From Thermogemmatispora sp. (GTDB lineage Bacteria > Chloroflexota > Ktedonobacteria > Ktedonobacterales > Ktedonobacteraceae): a DNA stretch of 33,130 nt. A model generated the notes under the pieces. That model was not told the DNA's origin, made no database searches, and worked only from the letters and a program-made list of their open reading frames with translations. A program made the position numbers and the translations under genes. The stretch covers positions 1-33,130 of the forward strand of contig NZ_JADGIA010000034.1 in NCBI RefSeq assembly GCF_019683635.1, written 5' to 3'. Shown piece after piece: positions 7,540 through 14,554 of the stretch. The number at the start of each line of letters is the position of its first letter. Within the stretch, counting starts at the first letter, position 1.

Positions 7540-9168
7540 TCAGCTGGCACGCTGGCGACTGCGCTTCAGACGCAGTTCTAGCGTGCGCCGCGAGAAGAGC
7601 GGGTCATCCGGCTCCTGGACATAGCGCGAGATATTCAGCAGGACGCCGACCGCTGCCATCGAGACCACCAGCGAGGAGCCGCCGAAGCTGATGAACGGCA
7701 GCGGTACGCCGGTGTAGGGGATCGAGGCCGTGCTAGAGCCAATATTGATCATGGCCTGCACTACGAGCCAGGTGGTGATTCCCGTGGCAAGCAGCGAGCC
7801 ATAGAGATCTGGCGTGCGCCGTGCCAGGCGAAAGCCTCGAAAAGCCAGCCACAGGAAGAGCAGCATCACCGTGACGCAGCCGATAAAGCCTAATTCCTCG
7901 CCAATAATGGCAAAAATAGAATCAATATAGGGTAGCGGCAGATAGCCGGTCTTCTGTCGGCTCGCCCCCAGGCCGAGGCCGAACCATCCTCCCGAGCCGA
8001 GCGCGAGCAGCGACTGATAGAGCTGCAAGTTGATCCCGGTCACATCGCGGAACGGGTTCAGGAAGCCAAGCAGGCGGAAATAGCGATATCCCCTGAAGGC
8101 CTGGGTGAGAAAGACCAGGCCGCCACAGGCCAGGGCCAGCAGGAGCTGGGCGATGTTGGCGCCAGCGGAGAAAAACATCGCCGTCGCCGCAACAGCGATA
8201 ATCACCGCAGTGCCCATATCTTTTTCCAGCAAGACCAGCCCGAGCACTACCCCTACAAGGATCACGAACGGCGCCAGGCCATAGAGGAAGGTTCTGACCT
8301 GTTTTCCTTTGCGCGCCAGCCAGTCTGCGATGTAGAGGGCGAGCACCAGCTTGACCAGCTCGCTAGGCTGGAACGAGATGAACGAGCCAAATGTCAGCCA
8401 GCGCGTGGCCCCATAGGCGCTTGTCCCGAACTTCAAAACCAGGACCAGCAGGGCCAGAGCAAGCAGCATGCCGATCAGCGAGAAGCGGCGCCAGAGCCGA
8501 TAGTCGATATGCATGGTCACCAGCATGGCGATGACGCCGAGCACTGCCCACAACAGCTCACGCTGAAAAATGTAGGAAGCATCGCCGTAGAGGCTGGCAG
8601 AGATGAACGAGCTGGCACTGTAGACCATGACCAGGCCAAAGCAGAGCAGGGCCAGGACCACAATGAGCAGCCAGTGGTCGATCTTGCCGGCGACGCGCGG
8701 CAGGCGCATCTCCAGCTCCTCCAGACGGCGCTGCTCTTCCTCACTGAGCTCCGGCGGCGTCGCGGTCGCGGTGGCGCTCTCTTCTTCAGCCAGCAGCCGC
8801 CGGCGCCAGCCAGCAGTTAAGCCGCTGCGCTGAGGGCGGGCCGGCGCCGGCGCTGGCGCCGCCTGCTCTACGCGGTCCAGCACACCATCCAGTAGCCTGA
8901 CGGCTCGCGCTGGCAGCCTCTTGCGTGCCAGCGAGGGCACCTTCAGCTGTTCCTCGGCGGCGAGATAAGCCTGGCTGGAGACCGGCTTACGCGGAGATCG
9001 ACCTGCCGGCTTCCCCTTCTTGCCGCGCTCGCTCTGGCCTTGCCCGGAGCCGTCTCCCCTGGCCAGGGCCTCCAGCGCTGGCGAGCGCAGGTGAGGCAGT
9101 GCCTTGCGTCGCCCCTCCTGATTGCCGGGCCTTGCTTGTCGAGCTTGTCGCTGACGCTCATCAGGCAT
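7540..9168 (-). CDS. ftsW: Septal peptidoglycan glycosyltransferase FtsW with long N-terminal tail
   Basis: SEDS-family polytopic membrane enzyme that polymerises lipid II at the septum with its partner class B PBP. From about residue 160 the product is a standard FtsW/RodA: multiple transmembrane helices, the LLEKDMGTAV segment with the conserved catalytic Asp, GYRYFRLLGFLNPF, QSLLALGSGGWFGLGLGAS, and IGEELGFIG near the C-terminal half. Before it lie about 153 residues of Arg/Lys/Ala/Pro-rich, probably disordered sequence, ending in an acidic helix LSEEEQRRLEELE. An internal ATG at 8709 has a strong GGAGGAG six bases upstream and would give a 389-residue protein of normal FtsW length. The ATG at 9168 has no clear ribosome-binding site but follows a plausible promoter. 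Both forms are possible. Confidence 0.93.
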   Translation of the reverse strand: MPDERQRQARQARPGNQEGRRKALPHLRSPALEALARGDGSGQGQSERGKKGKPAGRSPRKPVSSQAYLAAEEQLKVPSLARKRLPARAVRLLDGVLDRVEQAAPAPAPARPQRSGLTAGWRRRLLAEEESATATATPPELSEEEQRRLEELEMRLPRVAGKIDHWLLIVVLALLCFGLVMVYSASSFISASLYGDASYIFQRELLWAVLGVIAMLVTMHIDYRLWRRFSLIGMLLALALLVLVLKFGTSAYGATRWLTFGSFISFQPSELVKLVLALYIADWLARKGKQVRTFLYGLAPFVILVGVVLGLVLLEKDMGTAVIIAVAATAMFFSAGANIAQLLLALACGGLVFLTQAFRGYRYFRLLGFLNPFRDVTGINLQLYQSLLALGSGGWFGLGLGASRQKTGYLPLPYIDSIFAIIGEELGFIGCVTVMLLFLWLAFRGFRLARRTPDLYGSLLATGITTWLVVQAMINIGSSTASIPYTGVPLPFISFGGSSLVVSMAAVGVLLNISRYVQEPDDPLFSRRTLELRLKRSRQRAS

Positions 9169-9191
9169 TTTAATACTCTATTTTCTTGATT

Positions 9192-9228
9192 GTTATAGCA
9201 TTGAAAACAACAGAGGTCACTGCAGTGA
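9192..9228 (-). promoter_or_regulatory. Possible internal promoter for ftsW with overlapping palindrome
   Basis: On the minus strand GTGACC (9220-9215), a 17-base spacer and TATAAC (9197-9192) form a reasonable sigma70-type promoter. Transcription would begin near 9185, about 17 bases before the ftsW ATG at 9168. A perfect 12-bp palindrome TCACTGCAGTGA (9217-9228) overlaps the -35 element and could be an operator. It lies in the 187-base gap between the small acidic gene and ftsW. The assignment rests on motif matching only. Confidence 0.4.
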
Positions 9229-9355
9229 GCCGGCCTGGCCTGCTGTAGCGCCCGTAGCCCAGAGGGCCGTCGCTCGCCAGCCTCCAGGCGATCAGCCAGG
9301 GACTGAGGGCGACAGATGGACAAGGCGGTCAGCACTCTTGTCTCGTCTAGCCTTT

Positions 9356-9745
9356 TTAGCTCTTCTCTTCTCCCATCGGCTGGCCATCGGTTCCACGGGC
9401 CTGAGCCTGATTCTGCGTTGACTGGATCGGCTGCTCCTGTATCGCCTGGAGAGCCTGCTCCACATCTTGCTCGCTGAGTGGCTCATGGCTGGCATGCAGG
9501 CGCTGCAGATCGATGACCTCAGTGCCCCGGGTCTGTACCAGCTCGCTCCAGGGATCATTGGGGAGCGGCTCGATCATCACCGGCTCAGTGGGAGCCGGCT
9601 CTTCCGCCTTCTCCTGCTGCCCAGATCGGCCCTCCAGCCCCAACAACTGTCGCCAGGTTTCACTCAGCTCAAGCTCCTCCAGCCGCTGCGCCTGTGTTTG
9701 TAAATCAAGATCGTCACGCTCTTGCCTCTGATCCTGCAATTCCAT
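9356..9745 (-). CDS. Small acidic Gln/Glu-rich protein of unknown function in the dcw cluster
   Basis: I do not recognise a family. The 129-residue product has about 28 Asp/Glu against 10 Arg/Lys and about 21 Gln, with no signal peptide or transmembrane segment. The first 45 residues look helical or coiled-coil (LQTQAQRLEELELSETWRQL). The middle is Pro/Glu-rich, and residues 80-115 contain another possible helix around SEQDVEQALQAIQEQ. The ATG at 9745 has AAAGG six bases upstream. The open frame extends further to 9838, but that would overlap ftsI. The gene begins 29 bases after the ftsI stop, in the same direction, so it is probably co-transcribed. It occupies the place where murE, murF, mraY and murD normally lie. 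A cytoplasmic, possibly disordered, division accessory protein is a guess based on position. Confidence 0.65.
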   Translation of the reverse strand: MELQDQRQERDDLDLQTQAQRLEELELSETWRQLLGLEGRSGQQEKAEEPAPTEPVMIEPLPNDPWSELVQTRGTEVIDLQRLHASHEPLSEQDVEQALQAIQEQPIQSTQNQAQARGTDGQPMGEEKS

Positions 9746-9774
9746 TTCGCACCTTTTATAGTACCAGAAAGAAA

Positions 9775-11556
9775 TCACTGCGACTGATCGGGTGGGACAT
9801 GGTAGTACCACATCAGCTCCTGTGCGATTGCCTTCCACAGAGGAGCAGCGGCAGTACCACCGTAGATACTGGCCTGGGGGCGATCCAGCTTCACCAGAAT
9901 CACGAAGCGGGGATGGGAGGCGGGTAAGAAGCCCGCGACCGAAGCCTCAGTTTGATCCTCTGAGATCCCCTGCGTGGTGGCGGTGCCGGTTTTTGCGGCG
10001 ACCGTATAGCCCGGGACGAGGGCGCGCTGAGCGGAGCCATCGATCGCCGCCACCTCCAGCATACTGGTCAACTCACGGGCCGCCTTGCTGCTAATGACAC
10101 GGCGCACGACCTGGGGCTGGATTCTGGTCACATGGCCATTGGCATCGATAGCGGAGACCAGGTAGGGGCGCATCATCACGCCGTCGTTAGCGATGGCCTG
10201 GTAGGCCAGAGCGACCTGCAAGGGCGTTGCCAGAATGCTCTGACCGAAGGCCTGGCGCGCCAGATCGCTGGGTGTCCAGCCTGGCGAGCCGGGCTGGCGA
10301 TAGAAGCCAGTGGCCTCGGGGCTATCGATACCGGTGCGCTGACCGAAGCCGAAGCGAGCCAGGTAGGGATAATAGCGAGTGGGACCGAGCAGGTCATGGG
10401 CCACATAAGCGGCCCCGACATTGGCCGAATGCACCAGCACCTCGGTCATCGTCTCGCGTCCCCAGGCCTGGTTCTGCCAGTTAGTCACCATTGGCGTCCC
10501 ATCGTTGAACGTCAGATAGCCACGATCATAGATGGTTGTATCGGGCGTAATCAGGCCCTGATCGAGGGCTGCCGCCATCGTCACGGCCTTCAAAGTCGAA
10601 CCAGGTTCATAGGCGCAGTAGAGGGCTGGATTCAGATAGACCTCCTCACTGTGGAGACAGCCAGTCTGGTCGGCATAGCGTCCGTACTGATTTGGATCGT
10701 AGTCTGGATAGCCGGCCATTGCCACCACGGCTCCGGTTTGGGCATTGAGCACCACCACCGTGCCGCCCTGAGCGCCGAGCTGCTTGACCGTAGCGGCCAG
10801 CTGAGTCTGCACAAAGTACTGGATGGTACTATCGATAGTCAAAGTCAGATTGGCGCCGGGCACGGGTGGCTCTTCCGAGCTGGCGCCGACCACCAAAGGA
10901 TTACCATAGAGATCGCGCTCAGCGGTCAGATTGCCCGGCTTGCCGGCGAGCAGGCTATTATATTGAGCCTCGATTCCATAGACGCCCTGCGGGGACGAGC
11001 TGCCGCCGACGTAGCCCACATAGCCGAGTACCTGGGCGGCGAGATCGCCCTGGGGATAGATGCGCTCAGTCTGAGGGGCCAGGAAGACCGCGGGCAGGGC
11101 CAGTTCGCGCAGGCGCTCACTCTGTTGTGGGGTGATCGCGTGAGCGATGAGCAGTGACCAGCGATTGGCGCTGAGCGCCTCCATAAAGGCGCGGCGAGTC
11201 TCGGCGACGGAGAGCGCGGGCAGCACGCTATGAAGAGCCGTCAGGGTTTGAGAGAGGGCCTCCTGCAGATCATCGGGGTGGTCCTCGGAGAACTGAACCG
11301 GCTCGATATAGACGTCGTCGCGCACCACATTGGTTACGAGCACCAGGCCATTGGCATCGTAGATCAGGCCGCGAGCAGCGGTCAGAACCTGATCATGGAT
11401 ATGCTCCTGGCTGGCCAGTAGCGCTAGCTTGTGACCACTGTAGGCCTCGACGATCTGCCAGTAGTAGAGTCGTCCGAGCAAGGCAAACATGCCAACGCAG
11501 ACCAGCAAGAAGATGAGCATTTGCCGGGCGCGCGCGCGGCGAACCTCCGTGCTCAT
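9775..11556 (-). CDS. ftsI: Class B penicillin-binding protein, FtsI/PBP2-type septal transpeptidase
   Basis: Membrane-anchored D,D-transpeptidase that cross-links septal peptidoglycan as partner of FtsW. The 593 residues hold a short cytoplasmic tail, one transmembrane helix at about 13-32, a dimerisation/pedestal domain from about 50 (AARGLIYDANG is the conserved RGxIxDxNG motif) and a transpeptidase domain from about 235. The active-site set is complete: S320-T-L-K323 in YEPGSTLKA, S377-A-N379, and K522-T-G524. No PASTA domains are present. The start ATG has a very strong GGAGGAGG-like site about five bases upstream. The gene sits between ftsL and the acidic protein gene. The 267 bases upstream of it (11557-11823) contain no gene that I can support. 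Confidence 0.95.
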   Translation of the reverse strand: MSTEVRRARARQMLIFLLVCVGMFALLGRLYYWQIVEAYSGHKLALLASQEHIHDQVLTAARGLIYDANGLVLVTNVVRDDVYIEPVQFSEDHPDDLQEALSQTLTALHSVLPALSVAETRRAFMEALSANRWSLLIAHAITPQQSERLRELALPAVFLAPQTERIYPQGDLAAQVLGYVGYVGGSSSPQGVYGIEAQYNSLLAGKPGNLTAERDLYGNPLVVGASSEEPPVPGANLTLTIDSTIQYFVQTQLAATVKQLGAQGGTVVVLNAQTGAVVAMAGYPDYDPNQYGRYADQTGCLHSEEVYLNPALYCAYEPGSTLKAVTMAAALDQGLITPDTTIYDRGYLTFNDGTPMVTNWQNQAWGRETMTEVLVHSANVGAAYVAHDLLGPTRYYPYLARFGFGQRTGIDSPEATGFYRQPGSPGWTPSDLARQAFGQSILATPLQVALAYQAIANDGVMMRPYLVSAIDANGHVTRIQPQVVRRVISSKAARELTSMLEVAAIDGSAQRALVPGYTVAAKTGTATTQGISEDQTEASVAGFLPASHPRFVILVKLDRPQASIYGGTAAAPLWKAIAQELMWYYHVPPDQSQ

Positions 11557-11823
11557 CTAACCTCCTCCCCCTGGCAGAATGCTTCTCCTCGTCTTCTTCA
11601 TGTCGCTTCCTTCATCCATCGCGCTGGCTAGCCCGGCAGGCCCCTACCCTGGACCTCTGGCCCGGGCTGGCTGCCGGCCAGGCCCTCGCCCATTCACCAG
11701 CTGCCTGTCGCTTAGCCATTCGTCTGGCTGATTGGTTGCCAGGCAGCGATCCAGAGGCCGCTCTTGCAGGCTGCCCACCCACTCACGCGTTCACTGACTC
11801 ACAGACGGAGATGGGACACTGCA

Positions 11824-12225
11824 TCAGGGGGCTGCTCCCGATTGCTGATCGGGGACAGATTGCAAACCGGGCACCTCCAGCACTTCAACAGCCTTCGGGT
11901 CGGCAGGAACCAGCCCCTGAGCCTGGGCGTGGGCAGCAATATATGCCGGCGACTGCTCCTGCGCCAGGGTATTGACCAGGTCCTGATTCTGCCGCTGCAA
12001 AACCGCCTGCTTCGCCTGGTAATCCTGAATCTGCTGGTTCACATTGAGCGCCTGGCTCAGCTGCGACAGGTAGAGCAGAGCCATCAGGGCGATCAGCAGA
12101 ACACTGCTGATGGTCAGCGCCACCGGCCCCATCTGGAAAAAGAAGGGATGCAGCTGACGGCGGCGCCGCGCGGCCACAATGGGCCGCGTGGGAGCCTTTT
12201 TCTGTCCACTACTAGCGTAATGCAT
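11824..12225 (-). CDS. ftsL: Cell division protein FtsL
   Basis: Small bitopic protein of the FtsQLB subcomplex that signals to FtsW-FtsI. The 133-residue product fits the family by architecture more than by sequence. It has a basic N-terminal tail with RRRR around residues 20-23 and a single transmembrane helix at about 32-54. A Gln-rich coiled coil follows at about 55-92 (ALNVNQQIQDYQAKQAVLQ), then a short extracellular tail with PAYIAAHAQAQGLVPAD, which resembles the FtsL end motif in which residues after the zipper read iE..Ar..LGl. The ATG at 12225 has AAGG eight bases upstream. The frame stays open to 12537, but that part overlaps rsmH and reads like an out-of-frame shadow. Position between rsmH and ftsI is the canonical ftsL slot. 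Confidence 0.85.
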   Translation of the reverse strand: MHYASSGQKKAPTRPIVAARRRRQLHPFFFQMGPVALTISSVLLIALMALLYLSQLSQALNVNQQIQDYQAKQAVLQRQNQDLVNTLAQEQSPAYIAAHAQAQGLVPADPKAVEVLEVPGLQSVPDQQSGAAP

Positions 12226-12403
12226 GGCTGGACCTTCTTTCTCTTCTCCCGCTCTCGCTTGCTTCTGTTCGCATCTCGCCGCGATGCGCACTCTGTTGCG
12301 CTCCGCCTCGCCCCTGCAGCGGCTCGCTAGCGAGGCTGGCCCAGAGCCAACATCAGCAGAAGGAGGCCGATCACATCGGCCAGCCGCCTCGTTGAGCAGG
12401 AGC

Positions 12404-13399
12404 TCAGGCAGGTGAGTCTGCCAGGCGTTCGGCAGCGCGCAGGCGGGCGCTACGCGAGCGCGGGTTAGCGCTGACCTCCTCAGCCGTTGGCCAAACCGGC
12501 TTGGGAGTAAGCAGGCGTAGCCGCGCGCGATGGCCACAGACGCAGACAGGCGTCCGTGGGGGACAGAGGCAGTCCGTCGCCTCGCGCTTCATAAAATCTT
12601 TCACAATGCGATCTTCCAGCGAATGAAAAGCAATCACGACCATCCTGCCCGCCAGGCCACGCTCGCCCGAGGCGCCACTGCCACGGCTGAGCAGATTCAG
12701 CATCTGCGGCAAGGCTCGCTCCAGATTCTCCAGCTCGCGGTTGACGGCGATACGCAGAGCCATAAAGACGCGCGTCGCTGGATGGATGCCATCGCGGGGG
12801 GGCCTTTGACGCGCGGCAGCGATGGCCGCTGTCACAATTTCAGCCAGCCGACGTGTACTGGTGATGGGCGCCTGCTCACGTTCACGCACGATGCGCCGGG
12901 CGATCTGGCGGGCATGGCGCTCTTCGCCATAGCGATAAAAGATGTCGGCCAGTTCCTGCTCATCAGCCTGGTTCACAAGATCGGCAGCGGAGAGCGACTG
13001 CGCCGGGTCGAACCGCATATCCAGGGGTCCTTCCACAGCAAAAGAGAGGCCGCGCCGCGGGTCCGACAGCTGCAGAGACGAGAACCCCAGGTCGAGGAGT
13101 ATCCCCTGGACCGGCCCAAAAGCGTGCGCTGCAGCGATGCGTTCGAGGTCGGCAAAGTTGCCTTGCGCCAAAAGCAGGCGTCCACTTTTCACATACCTGG
13201 AGAGGCGCTGTGCTACACGGTCCAGCGCCTCGGGGTCAAGATCGATACCCAGAACTCTGCCATCGGGAGCCGAACGCTCAAGAATCGCCTCTGTATGGCC
13301 ACCATCACCTAATGTCCCATCAATATAATGACCGCCCGCTTGCGGCTGCAGAAACCGTACCACCTCTTCCAGCAGCACCGGCATATGCCTTAATTCCAT
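12404..13399 (-). CDS. rsmH: 16S rRNA m4C1402 N4-methyltransferase RsmH (MraW)
   Basis: SAM-dependent enzyme that methylates N4 of C1402 in 16S rRNA near the P site. The 331 residues start with the family-typical MELRHMPVLLEEVV. Next come the SAM loop YIDGTLGDGGHTEAIL, GIDLDPEAL, GILLDLGFSSLQLSDPRRGLSF, LDMRFD, the helical insert with the RYGEERHARQIARRI motif, and HPATRVFMALRIAVNREL. Near the end are FHSLEDRIVKDF and a Cys-rich CLCPPRTPVCVCG segment. ATG 13399 is chosen by homology. The open frame reaches a TTG at 13471 but without a clear ribosome-binding site. It is the second gene of the dcw run, 139 bases after mraZ and 178 bases before ftsL. Confidence 0.95.
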   Translation of the reverse strand: MELRHMPVLLEEVVRFLQPQAGGHYIDGTLGDGGHTEAILERSAPDGRVLGIDLDPEALDRVAQRLSRYVKSGRLLLAQGNFADLERIAAAHAFGPVQGILLDLGFSSLQLSDPRRGLSFAVEGPLDMRFDPAQSLSAADLVNQADEQELADIFYRYGEERHARQIARRIVREREQAPITSTRRLAEIVTAAIAAARQRPPRDGIHPATRVFMALRIAVNRELENLERALPQMLNLLSRGSGASGERGLAGRMVVIAFHSLEDRIVKDFMKREATDCLCPPRTPVCVCGHRARLRLLTPKPVWPTAEEVSANPRSRSARLRAAERLADSPA

Positions 13400-13538
13400 A
13401 TTCCACTCGCTTAAACCGCTTGGTACGCGCTGCCGAGCGCTCTGCGACAGGAGACTCTCCCCAGCGTGCAACGCTGGCCGCCGCAGCCATCAGCTAGCTG
13501 CCATACCCGCTATCCACTTGCCACCCCCCATCAATAAG

Positions 13539-13946
13539 CTAAAAAGGAATTTTGCCCCCCTCGGCTTCCAGCTTCTCTTGATAGGCTCGCCAGATGGCGC
13601 GATCCCAAATTTCAAAGTGATCTCGCACGCCGGCCACGGTAACTTCCGTGCCAAGCCTGGCATAGGCTCGCAGCTTGGCCGGGATCACAATCCGTCCCTG
13701 AGCATCTAGCTCGACTTCGCTGGCGCTGGGATAGATGCGACGCTCAAAGTCGCGCAGTTCATCGCTATTCTTGCCCGCCACCAGCTCCGCCGATTTTTCT
13801 TCCCAGCGTTGCATCGGATAAACCGACAGGCAGGTCCCCATCCCCTTACTGATCACGGCTCCTCGCCCCATCTGGACCCGAAAACGCGCTGGCACGGCCA
13901 TGCGCCCTTTCGAGTCAATCGTATGCTCATATTCACCAAGAAACAT
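13539..13946 (-). CDS. mraZ: Transcriptional regulator MraZ
   Basis: DNA-binding protein of the AbrB/MraZ fold that forms a ring and controls its own dcw operon. The 135-residue product has the two expected repeats. The first begins MFLGEYEHTIDSKGRMAVPA and the second contains ELDAQGRIVIPAKLR, each with the D-x3-R signature that contacts DNA. The ATG at 13946 has GAGG six bases upstream. It is the first gene of the dcw run and is preceded by a consensus -10 box and three phased GTGG repeats that match known MraZ targets (14032-14066). Autoregulation is therefore likely. Length and sequence are normal for the family. Confidence 0.96.
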   Translation of the reverse strand: MFLGEYEHTIDSKGRMAVPARFRVQMGRGAVISKGMGTCLSVYPMQRWEEKSAELVAGKNSDELRDFERRIYPSASEVELDAQGRIVIPAKLRAYARLGTEVTVAGVRDHFEIWDRAIWRAYQEKLEAEGGKIPF

Positions 13947-14031
13947 GTGCGTCCTCTATCCTGCAACGAGGAGCTGCCTTCCTCCCAGCGGAAGGGCCGG
14001 CTCTGCCAGCCTGGGCTGCAGCGCCAGGATT

Positions 14032-14057
14032 CACCACTTTCCCCCACTTCTCCCCAC
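14032..14057 (-). promoter_or_regulatory. Predicted MraZ-binding repeats
   Basis: On the minus strand GTGGGG (14057-14052), GTGGGG (14047-14042) and GTGGTG (14037-14032) are spaced exactly 10 bp apart, putting them on one face of the helix. Known MraZ sites are three or more TGGGN units separated by five bases, which is the same 10-bp period. The repeats start three bases after the -10 box, so they cover the expected transcription start. Binding there would repress the dcw operon. Confidence 0.75.
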
Positions 14058-14060
14058 TAC

Positions 14061-14089
14061 ATTATACAGTAATCCGGGGGAGGCGAAAA
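14061..14089 (-). promoter_or_regulatory. Promoter of the dcw operon (PmraZ)
   Basis: The minus strand carries a perfect TATAAT (14066-14061). The hexamer 17 bases upstream (14089-14084, TTTTCG) is a poor -35, so activation by a bound protein is plausible. Initiation is expected near 14054, giving a leader of about 108 bases before the mraZ ATG at 13946. MraZ repeats lie immediately downstream and DnaA boxes immediately upstream. Confidence 0.65.
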
Positions 14090-14094
14090 GAGTG

Positions 14095-14139
14095 TTATCC
14101 ACCAATTTGGCCCTCCTCAAGTGGATAACTTGTGGATAA
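14095..14139. promoter_or_regulatory. Cluster of three DnaA boxes
   Basis: Three copies of the DnaA recognition sequence lie within 45 bp. TTATCCACC is on the plus strand at 14095-14103 (8 of 9 bases). TTATCCACT is on the minus strand at 14128-14120 (8 of 9). TTATCCACA is on the minus strand at 14139-14131 (perfect match to TTATNCACA). The two minus-strand boxes are direct repeats with an 11-bp period, and the third faces them. The cluster lies 6 bp upstream of the weak -35 of the dcw promoter and is followed on its right by AT-rich DNA (to about 14226). Confidence 0.7.
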
Positions 14140-14161
14140 CTTCAGACGTGCAGTCAGCTAC

Positions 14162-14186
14162 AATGTCACAGTACTACTGTTACATT
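14162..14186. promoter_or_regulatory. 25-bp operator-like palindrome
   Basis: Left arm AATGTCACAGTA (14162-14173), a single central C, and right arm TACTGTTACATT (14175-14186) pair at 11 of 12 positions. It lies 11 bases upstream of the -35 of the rightward promoter and about 100 bases upstream of the dcw -10. The size and symmetry are those of a homodimeric repressor or activator site. I cannot match it to a named regulator. Confidence 0.6.
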
Positions 14187-14197
14187 CATTGTGCTCT

Positions 14198-14226
14198 TTA
14201 ACATAAGAACAATTATTACCTAAAAT
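14198..14226 (+). promoter_or_regulatory. Rightward promoter towards the esterase gene
   Basis: TTAACA (14198-14203), a 17-base spacer, and TAAAAT (14221-14226) give a good sigma70-type promoter (5 of 6 matches in each box). Transcription would start near 14233, leaving a leader of roughly 320 bases before the esterase ATG. Confidence 0.6.
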
Positions 14227-14554
14227 GTCTTAGATCCATCGATCAAACTCCCCACACGAGAGCACCTTCCCAACTGGTTCTTGCCTTTTCCTGGTTTTCT
14301 GAGCCGGCGGCTCATCATCGACCCTTGCCGGTCTTGGAATGGAGAAACGTCGTCAGATCCTTGGCTTCCCACAACCATGTCCGCTTGCCAGAGACGACTG
14401 GTCTGATATTGGATTTGCCTCGCCCGCCATGATGAGCTATGATGATACTGCTGCTGTTGCTTGTGCGCTGCTCTGCTTCTCATTGATTCAGGCCAGAGTC
14501 AGCTTACAAGCAAGTGGGCGAGAGACTTCCTAGAGAAAGGCAGGAGGCTGCTGT
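14227..14554 (+). other. Non-coding leader between promoter and esterase gene
   Basis: This 328-base stretch contains no gene that I can support. A 6-bp stem with a 3-base loop (TGAGCC-GGC-GGCTCA, 14300-14314) and the esterase ribosome-binding site AGGAGG (14542-14547) are the only clear elements. A 64-codon frame at 14339-14533 has no good ribosome-binding site and no recognisable product. I see no riboswitch that I could name. Confidence 0.4.

Noticed and set aside
7296-7550. An 84-codon minus-strand frame between ftsW and murG
   Set aside because: It starts inside ftsW, has no ribosome-binding site and unremarkable composition.
8943-9335. A 130-codon minus-strand frame spanning the ftsW 5' end and upstream gap
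   Set aside because: It overlaps the ftsW N-terminal coding region in another frame and crosses the likely promoter; no family resemblance.
10132-11157. A 341-codon plus-strand frame antisense to ftsI
   Set aside because: The opposite strand encodes a complete class B PBP with all catalytic motifs; the antisense product looks like translated complement.
14041-14230. Chromosomal replication origin
   Set aside because: Only three DnaA boxes and no dnaA, dnaN, gyrB or rpmH nearby; promoter control or titration is a simpler reading, though skew analysis could reopen it.
14339-14533. A 64-codon plus-strand frame ahead of the esterase gene
   Set aside because: No good ribosome-binding site and no similarity to a known family; it overlaps nothing useful for coupling.
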